Part shown: positions 58,078 to 64,000 of the stretch, piece by piece
Layout of the letters: each line of letters begins with the position of its first letter
How positions within the stretch are numbered: position 1 is the stretch's first letter
Source of the DNA: Erwinia phyllosphaerae
Lineage (GTDB): Bacteria > Pseudomonadota > Gammaproteobacteria > Enterobacterales > Enterobacteriaceae
Direction of reading: 5' to 3'
NCBI RefSeq assembly: GCF_019132875.1
Contig: NZ_JAHSPF010000001.1
Coordinates: 701,538 to 765,537, forward strand
Length of the DNA: 64,000 nt
Notes under the pieces: generated by a model
Told to the model about the DNA's origin: nothing
Seen by the model: only the letters and a program-made list of their open reading frames with translations
Databases searched by the model: none
Made by a program: the position numbers and the translations under genes

Positions 58078-59923
58078 TAAAAAACCCCATTCTCTCAAAT
58101 ATCAAATAAGCGCCTTGAGTTAGATTCTCTTTATTATTTTTTATTTTTTCTTTACTCATCCACTCTATGCTATCTATCTCAGATTTATCATAAAGAATCT
58201 CACTGTCTTTTTTTATTTCTTCAGATGAAAATACATACCAATCATGATTCTCGGCACCATACCTGCATTTATCAGGAACTCCCTTTTCTATAGTGACTAA
58301 GTTTGTCGTTTTAAGCGATATATTAAGCTCTTCTTTAACTTCTCTTACTACAGCCTGATTCGCACTTTCATTGTTATCTAAATGCCCTGCAACAATGCTA
58401 TATTTTTCATCATATGCAGGATCTGATTTCTTAATTATTAAATATTCATCATTATCTTTAAACAGAACTGCAACAGTAATATGATAGATTCCACCTCTAT
58501 TTTTCTGTCCAGAAAATATGTCTTTAGAGTTAGTTTCATCGTCTTTCTTTTCTAAAGAATCTTCAATCAACCGATTAAAAACAGATACATTCCCAACCAC
58601 GAACCGCCTTGATTTTTCTAAGCTAAACGCTATCAACTTGAGCCAATGGTTAGATTTTTCGTCATCTATACTACTATTTAGCTTTTCTTGATAACTATTA
58701 ATGTCTTCAGATGTTATGCCATTTTCAAGCAACCACAGGCATAATTCTGAAATTACTTTTAGTTCGAAATCATTAATATCAGACACTTCCAAAAGCAGAG
58801 GTTCGATTAAAAACTTATCATTTTTAAACGAGTTAACACTTGATAAAACTATTCCAAATGGCTCGGCAGAGTCACTATCAACTCCATATCTGTAGAGATT
58901 GTTAGCATATGATAAAACGCCAGGTTGAAGTTGCATATACTTCTGCTTAACAATCATTTTAACTTTTATTCCTGGATACTCTTTTTTAAATAAAAACAAA
59001 TCAAGGTTAATCCTCTTTTCTTCGGTTGCACTGACAATTTTCTTTATCGAGCTTGTTATTTTAAGCGCGCGCCTAACAATATCGAGCTTACTATTAACCT
59101 CACCCTCGTTATTTTCAATAAACTGTCCAACAGGTGTTGTAAATTTAGGATTTTGATATTCTGAGCACATATTAATAATTGCTTCATGTTTTTTTACAAA
59201 AGGACTACAAATGAAAAATGAAACTTTTGCGATGTTTCTTTGATGATGAGTTATAACTTTAATTATATCGGCAGAAATTTGTGATGTAGTACTAAATACA
59301 ATTAAATCATCCTGATCTGCATCCAGAAGTTTATTAGAAAAAAAATGGTCAGAATGCTTTTTTAATTGATCTCCGATAGAATAATCTTTATCATCCATGT
59401 TAAAAAAATTACTGCCAACTTGACACTTTATCCCTTTAAGGGATTCTATAAGTAAAATATCTCTATACATTTTAGACTTAGCTGCTTTCTGAGCAATGTT
59501 TCGAAAAGATTCAGCCCCTAAGTTTTTACTAATATTGAATGGTTCTTTTTCCATTTGCAAAGCAATCATTAGCGCTAAGCATTCATCTTCGTTTGAAGAA
59601 GCTATGAAATTTCGGTCCAAACATTTTTTGTTAAAGTACTTCTTACACAAAGATTTAATATCATTTGTAAACCCCAAAAAATCCTTTTCTTTTTCATACT
59701 TTTTTATTTGTTTTTTTATATTTCTATTAAATCTAAACCTTGAGGTATGATAAAAAAATATTTCAGTCTTATCTCTCCCTGTTATAAAACCAAAGTATGC
59801 GCCAATAGTGAGAGCCACCAGAGCATTAATAAAATCATTAATTTTTAGTACATAACGAAAAACAAGTACTATAATAACAAGCGCAATTATCGAGATCACA
59901 TACCGCCTAGTAGAAACACTCAT
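58070..59923 (-). CDS. Membrane-anchored Nudix hydrolase with large unrecognised middle domain
   Basis: 617 residues from the ATG at 59923 (GAGGA upstream; a TTG two codons earlier is unlikely). Two transmembrane segments lie at about 8-27 and 33-49, with the rest cytoplasmic. Residues 50-475 are an AT-rich, Lys-rich region I do not recognise; part (about 200-240) alternates strand and helix like a Rossmann-type sensor. A complete Nudix domain (about 478-615) ends the protein, with the box G513-x5-E519-x7-R527-E-V-K-E-E-L-N-I; the usual last Gly is Asn. Nudix enzymes hydrolyse nucleoside diphosphates linked to another group. It is the first gene of a three-gene operon and overlaps the kinase-like gene by 8 bases. 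Confidence 0.82.
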   Translation of the reverse strand: MSVSTRRYVISIIALVIIVLVFRYVLKINDFINALVALTIGAYFGFITGRDKTEIFFYHTSRFRFNRNIKKQIKKYEKEKDFLGFTNDIKSLCKKYFNKKCLDRNFIASSNEDECLALMIALQMEKEPFNISKNLGAESFRNIAQKAAKSKMYRDILLIESLKGIKCQVGSNFFNMDDKDYSIGDQLKKHSDHFFSNKLLDADQDDLIVFSTTSQISADIIKVITHHQRNIAKVSFFICSPFVKKHEAIINMCSEYQNPKFTTPVGQFIENNEGEVNSKLDIVRRALKITSSIKKIVSATEEKRINLDLFLFKKEYPGIKVKMIVKQKYMQLQPGVLSYANNLYRYGVDSDSAEPFGIVLSSVNSFKNDKFLIEPLLLEVSDINDFELKVISELCLWLLENGITSEDINSYQEKLNSSIDDEKSNHWLKLIAFSLEKSRRFVVGNVSVFNRLIEDSLEKKDDETNSKDIFSGQKNRGGIYHITVAVLFKDNDEYLIIKKSDPAYDEKYSIVAGHLDNNESANQAVVREVKEELNISLKTTNLVTIEKGVPDKCRYGAENHDWYVFSSEEIKKDSEILYDKSEIDSIEWMSKEKIKNNKENLTQGAYLIFERMGFFND

Positions 59924-60392
59924 TTTCAATCCTCAAATATCAATTAAATATTTTTACACTTTTCGCCATAAGAAAATTTTTTTGTTTTAAGAAAACCAAA
60001 TTTATCTTTAGGAAAAAAATTGCTAGCACTTACAATTTAAAATATAGAATCTAATGGACAGTTTCATTTGATAGATTTTAAGTAATTCAAATTTTTAGGC
60101 ACCCCCAATTTTGTTTGCTAATACCTTCAAATGCGGATAATTTGATCAAAACCATTCTTAAGTTGCTGAAATAAATCAAATTATTCTCAACAAAGCAACA
60201 AAAACATTAGCATAACTTATTAAATAAAACAAGGTGATAGCAAGGAATGATAACAATACAAATAAAATAGCATAATAATCATATAGTTAATTAATTTAAC
60301 TTTGTTATTGACTTTTAGCCCTTGGTTCTATCATCATAAAACATGTTAGCCTTTCTTTTGAATCATTGAACCTTACATATTTAAGGATGTTT
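59924..60392. other. AT-rich divergent promoter region
   Basis: It separates the leftward nucleotide operon from the rightward 94-residue gene. Towards the right, TTGACT (60308-60313) with TATCAT (60329-60334) could be a promoter, though the spacing of 15 is short. No inverted operator or gene stands out. Confidence 0.45.
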
Positions 60393-60677
60393 ATGAAAAA
60401 CATTTTAATGATATTGAATTATGTTCGTGAGCATTGGCTTTTGATAGTTATCAGCGTTGGCTTTTGCTTTTATTCATTTCAGCGGTGGTCTAATGAAATG
60501 AATATTCACAGCAATTTCTGGCGTAACTTTTTCTTCGCCTCTCTAATTTTTTTCGTATTAATCCACACCTACTTAATTACCAGTGAGAATTCAAGTAATA
60601 ATAAATTATTTGCGCAATCTATTTCTTCAAAAAAAACAGAAATGTCAATTGAAGGTTTTAATAATGCAATATGCTGA
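60393..60677 (+). CDS. Small two-span membrane protein
   Basis: 94 residues from the ATG at 60393, which has TAAGGA five bases upstream. Two hydrophobic segments (about residues 14-28 and 43-61) are separated by a short polar loop. The C-terminal tail is Ser- and Lys-rich, ending GFNNAIC. No family is recognised. It lies between the divergent nucleotide operon and the mobilization genes. It could be an accessory of either, or of element entry exclusion; nothing in the sequence decides. Confidence 0.6.
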   Translation: MKNILMILNYVREHWLLIVISVGFCFYSFQRWSNEMNIHSNFWRNFFFASLIFFVLIHTYLITSENSSNNKLFAQSISSKKTEMSIEGFNNAIC

Positions 60678-60847
60678 ATATAAGAATGGTATTATTGAAA
60701 CCAAAATTGCCTGTTTTACATTCGATAAACCACCCCACCATTTAATAAGTTTCGCTTTCATCCCTTCCTCCTTTTGTAACAACCTCCATTACTCATATCA
60801 GGTATTTTTTCTATGTCAATATCAATATCGAATTGACCTATTATGGA

Positions 60848-60888
60848 AGCAAGGGCTAACTCAGCGAAGCTGAGTTGCCTTGCTTTTT
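60848..60888 (+). terminator. Large hairpin terminator before the mob genes
   Basis: AGCAAGG pairs with CCTTGCT, and inside it AACTCAGC pairs with GCTGAGTT around GAA; a TTTTT run follows. It ends rightward transcription from the small membrane gene before the mobCA promoter. Confidence 0.85.
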
Positions 60889-60928
60889 CTGCCCTTCGGT
60901 TGAAAAAGGTAAGTCAAAACCCACATCG

Positions 60929-60961
60929 TTGACATAAGTTATCTATCGATTATAAATAGAT
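60929..60961 (+). promoter_or_regulatory. Promoter of mobCA with inverted repeat, possible oriT neighbourhood
   Basis: TTGACA (60929-60934), 16 bases, then TATAAA (60951-60956) is a near-consensus sigma-70 promoter 47 bases before the mobC ATG. An inverted repeat ATCTAT / ATAGAT (60941-60961) overlaps the -10, placed for autoregulation by a relaxosome protein. oriT is often just upstream of mobC; no nic consensus could be confirmed. Confidence 0.65.
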
Positions 60962-61002
60962 TAGGCATAAGGAATATGCTCATATTTTGAAAAGGAGTTC
61001 CT

Positions 61003-61389
61003 ATGAATAATTTATACCGTCCTCCCCTTGCAGAAAATCTACGTATTCATTGTGTCAGCGTTAGACTAAATAACTCAGAGCTTAATACTTTAGATCATGA
61101 ACGTAAGCAACACGCCAAAGGCGAATGGCTTCGCATGTGTCTGCTTAAAAACCATGTGCCTGTTATCCCAGAAATCAACCGAAGCGCATGGAAAATGTTT
61201 GGTGAGATAAATCACAGGCTCAATGAGATTGTTAGCCACCTGAACGCAAAGCAGTCATGTAACCCTCTTACCAAGACTGAACTGTTCGCCGTTAAGCGAC
61301 AGATCACTGAACTTCGCTCTCGCCTCCTTACCGCTGATCTATGGAGTATCCCCTCTGATGAAGGGCATGCAGAAGATCAAACGAGGTAA
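61003..61389 (+). CDS. mobC: MobC-like relaxosome accessory protein
   Basis: 128 residues with AAGGAG before the ATG. The middle has the MobC-type stretch SVRLNNSELNTLDHERKQHAKGEWLRMCLL (ribbon-helix-helix DNA-binding region, about residues 19-49), and a following helix INHRLNEIVSHLNAK that is the usual MobC signature (NxNNQLARxLN-like). It helps the relaxase melt and bind oriT. Its last 32 bases overlap the relaxase gene in another frame, so the pair is coupled. Confidence 0.85.
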   Translation: MNNLYRPPLAENLRIHCVSVRLNNSELNTLDHERKQHAKGEWLRMCLLKNHVPVIPEINRSAWKMFGEINHRLNEIVSHLNAKQSCNPLTKTELFAVKRQITELRSRLLTADLWSIPSDEGHAEDQTR

Positions 61390-62593
61390 GAGCTTCGCAG
61401 GTGTTGTCCTATACGCATTGAAACCTGGAACGCACCATAAAACCGATCCGGTTGTTATCGGCGGGAACATGTTGGGGGACTCAGCAGCTGAGTTGATTGC
61501 TGAGTTCAGCGCTTCTGTTTCACTTCGGACTGACGTGGCGAAACCGGTGTGGCACAACTCGCTTCGCCTGCCACAAGGTGAATCCCTAACAGCGAAGCAG
61601 TGGGTTGTGTTTGCTGACGACTACATGAATCGCATGGGGTTCAGTGAGACGCACCTACGCTGCTATGTCATGCATGACGATGAGGCCGGCCAGCACATTC
61701 ATATCATTGCCAGCAGAGTGGATCTGATTGGTGGGAGGCTTTACCTGGGCAGGAATGAAAACCTTGCCAGTACACGCATAATTCAGGAGCTGGAGCTAAC
61801 ACATGAACTGACCAGAACAAAAGGCCCCTCTCCTTCACACAGCTCTTCCCCTGCCAGAAGGCGCAAGAAGCTATCACGTGGCGAGCAACAGAAGGAGAAG
61901 CGTGAAGGTCAGCCAACGCCCAAGACATTCCTGCAGAACGCAATAGACACGATCCTTAGTACTCACAATGACATTCCGAGCTTCGTTGAAGCACTTGGCG
62001 AGCACGGCATAACGCCCGTTCCGAATATTGCCACTTCTGGCCGCATGAATGGTTTCTCATTCGAATACTCCGATATAGCTTTCAAAGCTTCCCAGCTAGG
62101 GAAGACGTACTCATGGGTCAACCTTCAGGAAAGGCTTCACTACGAACCTGAACGTGACAATACCCTGCTGTTTGCTTTGAAAACTTTGGCTTCAAGTGGT
62201 AATGAGGCGAGTAAATCTGATATTCCTGTGATCGTAGAGGTGGCTTCACAGCCCTCACCCGCACCTTTAGAGACACAAGTAATTGCAGAATCTCTAGTAC
62301 ATGAACAAAGAACGGAAGCAACCGAAGCGCAACCCCCCTTCAACATTACGCATTTGCCAAGCGAGCAAACCAGCAGTACTGACTACTTCATGACAAGGGT
62401 ATTGAAGTGGCTACTGAGCATTCCTTACCTGGCCGCTTTCACTGACCTGCTCAAAAAGGCAGGTAAGACGTTTCTCCACCAAAAATCCTCATTTTCGACA
62501 GTTCATACAGTCCGCTCAGCTGAACCTACGTTATCTGAGCCACCAGGCAGCAGCCAAACTCTGACTGAGCGCGCAGCAGTACCCTTTCGATAA
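61358..62593 (+). CDS. mobA: MobA-like relaxase (MobP/VirD2 family)
   Basis: 411 residues. The N-terminal relaxase domain (about 1-170) has KRGKSFAGVVLYALKP with the probable catalytic Tyr19, VWHNSLRLPQGESLT near 65-77, and the metal-binding motif AGQHIHIIASRVDLIGG with His113 and His115. After a basic linker (RRRKKLSRGEQQ) a middle region reads SFVEALGEHGITPVPNIATSG, common in MobA of mobilizable islands. The C-terminus has a short hydrophobic helix (about 345-365) and no primase. It nicks oriT and leads the strand through a helper type IV system. An alternative ATG lies 3 codons downstream. Confidence 0.9.
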   Translation: MKGMQKIKRGKSFAGVVLYALKPGTHHKTDPVVIGGNMLGDSAAELIAEFSASVSLRTDVAKPVWHNSLRLPQGESLTAKQWVVFADDYMNRMGFSETHLRCYVMHDDEAGQHIHIIASRVDLIGGRLYLGRNENLASTRIIQELELTHELTRTKGPSPSHSSSPARRRKKLSRGEQQKEKREGQPTPKTFLQNAIDTILSTHNDIPSFVEALGEHGITPVPNIATSGRMNGFSFEYSDIAFKASQLGKTYSWVNLQERLHYEPERDNTLLFALKTLASSGNEASKSDIPVIVEVASQPSPAPLETQVIAESLVHEQRTEATEAQPPFNITHLPSEQTSSTDYFMTRVLKWLLSIPYLAAFTDLLKKAGKTFLHQKSSFSTVHTVRSAEPTLSEPPGSSQTLTERAAVPFR

Positions 62594-62815
62594 CGTCCTG
62601 CCTCAACGCAATTTTCCAGCCTAAGTTCTTATTTGCACAAACAATTGATCGTTTTTACAGATCGATAAATGATATATGATAGCCATTAACTATCAAAACA
62701 GGATCATCGATCGGTACAAGTGATTTGCTTAAGTTTTGAACTCGTTCAAAAATAACCAGTAAAAGCAGTTACCAATCAGCTAGTTATGAACCACACAACA
62801 TCAAAGGTATATAAA
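62594..62815. other. Regulatory gap after mobA
   Basis: Contains several GATCGAT-type short inverted repeats (about 62644-62714) and TATGAT-like hexamers, suggesting a promoter with an operator for the next gene. No gene seen. Confidence 0.4.
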
Positions 62816-63457
62816 ATGGGTACAGCGGCTTTGAATAGTCAGAAAGTACGTAAACCTTCGTTCTTTCGTTCAATCCGATTCTGGATTGTTGTATTGGTGA
62901 TTGTCTGGATACTGACTGATACAAATCCAAAAGACACAGCTGGGTTCCTGTTCATGTGGACATTACCTGCCTTCTTCTTACTCCTGACAGCATATGTGTC
63001 ATACACACATAAAAGAGCAAACGCGTCGACTATCGACTTGCTGAACGTGAATAACAACGGTCTGTGGAGCCATGAATTCCAGGGCAGCAAAATGACCATT
63101 GATACAAATCGGGAGTTGTTAACTCTGGAGAGTGGCAGGCGTAAGAAAGCCTATAAGTTTAGTGACGTTAAAGGCTGGAGATACCACCTCGCTAATGGAG
63201 GTGAAATCGTAGCCCTCGATATGGTTGGCATGCTGGGGAGTAAAGGCCATAACAACCTTACCCGCCTTAAAAACTTCGAGAACTCTGGATTCTTTATCCA
63301 GGTGAAAGACATTGAATGCCCGGAGTGGCAGATAAAATTTCACCCCCGTAAAGGCCGGTTCCACCATGAACACGGGATCCGCGATACAGAAATGCAGTTG
63401 AAGCAGTGGTGTGAAATTTTCGATCAGACACTCAACAAATCCACAGCAACACAATGA
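62816..63457 (+). CDS. Membrane protein, DUF4755-like
   Basis: 213 residues from the ATG at 62816 (AAGG upstream); an ATG ten codons earlier has no ribosome site. Two transmembrane segments lie near residues 22-37 and 45-63. The cytoplasmic domain has KMTIDTNRELLTLESGRRKKAYKFSDVKGWRYHLANGG and NSGFFIQVKDIECPEWQIKF, which I associate with enterobacterial DUF4755 proteins found on mobile elements. The function is unknown. It is followed after 28 bases by a lipoprotein gene in the same direction. Confidence 0.75.
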   Translation: MGTAALNSQKVRKPSFFRSIRFWIVVLVIVWILTDTNPKDTAGFLFMWTLPAFFLLLTAYVSYTHKRANASTIDLLNVNNNGLWSHEFQGSKMTIDTNRELLTLESGRRKKAYKFSDVKGWRYHLANGGEIVALDMVGMLGSKGHNNLTRLKNFENSGFFIQVKDIECPEWQIKFHPRKGRFHHEHGIRDTEMQLKQWCEIFDQTLNKSTATQ

Positions 63458-63485
63458 TCACCATTATCAAATAAGGGATTAAGAA

Positions 63486-63818
63486 ATGAATAAATTTTTA
63501 TCAGTTGCAGTCCTGTCTTTGTCAGTTTTGCTCACTGGTTGCGACAGCGAGCCTTCCTCTTCCGAGATCCAGAAAGCCATGCAGGACAACATTGACCACA
63601 CAAACCAGCAAGCCAAGCAGCGTTTCGGAGAGAACAGCAAAAACATGCTCACGACTCTGAACAAAGCTGACAAGGTTTCCTGTAAGGAATCAGAGGCCAA
63701 AGGTACATACCTCTGCAAAGTGAATACCGATATAACACTACCATTCATGGGCGAGAAGCAAACCGTAGCTGAATTCAAATTTACAAAGGCTGATAACGGA
63801 TGGGAAGTATCGCCGTAA
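63486..63818 (+). CDS. Small lipoprotein
   Basis: 110 residues with AAGGG before the ATG. The signal peptide MNKFLSVAVLSLSVLLTGC ends in a lipobox LTGC (lipid on Cys19). The residue after it is Asp, which in enterobacteria favours retention in the inner membrane. The mature part has a helical first half (EIQKAMQDNIDHTNQQAKQRF) and two further Cys. It resembles small DUF-type lipoproteins on plasmids and islands. It may be cotranscribed with the upstream membrane protein. Function unknown. Confidence 0.8.
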   Translation: MNKFLSVAVLSLSVLLTGCDSEPSSSEIQKAMQDNIDHTNQQAKQRFGENSKNMLTTLNKADKVSCKESEAKGTYLCKVNTDITLPFMGEKQTVAEFKFTKADNGWEVSP

Positions 63819-63920
63819 TTACACCTAATGACCTATAAACTCAATTTTTAGCGGAGTTTTTAAAAGCACGTATCTTTCGAGTAAAAGTCAACACCAGGGA
63901 AAAACCAATAAAAAATAAAA

Positions 63921-64000
63921 TACTAAAATACTAAAATACTAAAATACTAAAATACTAAAATACTAAAATACTAAAATACTAAAATACTAAAATACTAAAA
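63921..64000. repeat. Perfect 8-base tandem repeat, running off the window
   Basis: Ten exact copies of TACTAAAA fill the last 80 bases and reach the edge, so the real length is unknown. Each unit contains a TAA in one phase. The preceding bases (63911-63920) are AT-rich but irregular. No gene lies between the lipoprotein stop and the array. Confidence 0.95.

Larger units (their letters stand above)
55056..64000. mobile_element. Integrative and mobilizable element in tRNA-Arg (right end outside window)
   Basis: The element starts at the 3' end of the tRNA gene, which serves as attL core and is restored by the insertion. Next come an IntS-like integrase, an AT-rich three-gene nucleotide operon, a small membrane protein, mobC-mobA mobilization genes and two further accessory genes. 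No replication protein, conjugation pilus or phage structural gene is seen, so mobilization would need a helper conjugative element. I found no second copy of the tRNA 3' end, so attR must lie beyond 64000. Base composition changes sharply at the tRNA, with 56.5-60.9 kb much more AT-rich than the core. Confidence 0.85.

Noticed and set aside
56786..59923. CBASS, retron or toxin-antitoxin label for the nucleotide operon
   Set aside because: No cyclase, reverse transcriptase or toxin motif is present; the visible folds are Nudix, amino-acid kinase and Dcd.
60664..60873. 69-codon frame after the small membrane gene
   Set aside because: A ribosome site is present but the frame runs into the large terminator hairpin and has no recognisable features; perhaps a decayed gene.
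63921..64000. Octamer array as a CRISPR
   Set aside because: Units are contiguous with no spacers and no cas genes are present.

Overview
The window is chromosomal DNA from an enterobacterium, probably of the Erwiniaceae (Pantoea/Mixta/Erwinia-like). This is inferred from E. coli-like gene order and near-identical protein lengths, combined with inserted catabolic genes and separate ccmH and ccmI genes. From 1 to about 55 kb it follows the E. coli cvpA-to-argW region: cvpA (cut by the left edge), dedD-folC-accD-dedA-truA-usg-pdxB, then flk, yfcJ, fabB, mnmC, yfcL-epmC-yfcA-mepA-aroC-prmB, smrB, sixA, fadJI, yfcZ, fadL, mlaA, the ccm operon, yfdC and a tRNA-Arg(CCU) gene.

Two blocks interrupt this backbone. 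The first (7.8-19.5 kb, between pdxB and flk) holds a chromosomal fosA, a secreted protein, and a probable lysine/pipecolate catabolic cluster. That cluster has an AmaA-type FAD oxidase, an AmaB/antiquitin-type aldehyde dehydrogenase, a class III aminotransferase, an HglS/YdcJ-type 2-oxoadipate dioxygenase and a LysR regulator. A GT25 glycosyltransferase, a GabP-like permease and an EamA exporter follow. The second block (20.6-28.2 kb, between flk and yfcJ) holds a rhodanese with a divergent MocR regulator and a clear palindromic operator, then a trehalose locus treR-treB-treC extended by a LamB-like porin.

The lipid genes carry good candidate sites for FadR (fabB, fadIJ, fadL) and FabR (fabB), so this stretch looks like a coordinated fatty-acid regulon. 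The ccm genes form a compact operon for cytochrome c maturation, with start/stop overlaps between most neighbours. A PurR box lies ahead of cvpA and a TreR operator ahead of treB.

From the 3' end of tRNA-Arg (55.08 kb) to the right edge the DNA is foreign: an integrative and mobilizable element with an IntS-like tyrosine recombinase, a MobC-like and a MobA-like relaxase protein, a few membrane or lipoprotein genes and, at the edge, a perfect 8-bp tandem repeat. Its right attachment site is outside the window. Its most unusual cargo is a three-gene AT-rich operon (56.8-59.9 kb) with overlapping genes. It encodes a membrane-anchored Nudix protein with a large unrecognised middle domain, a UMP-kinase-like protein of the amino-acid-kinase fold, and a dCTP-deaminase-like protein. 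Three nucleotide-acting folds in one translationally coupled unit on a mobile element suggest an undescribed nucleotide-based defence or stress system. That function is inference. Two small membrane-protein genes of 33 and 36 codons lie between yfdC and the tRNA.
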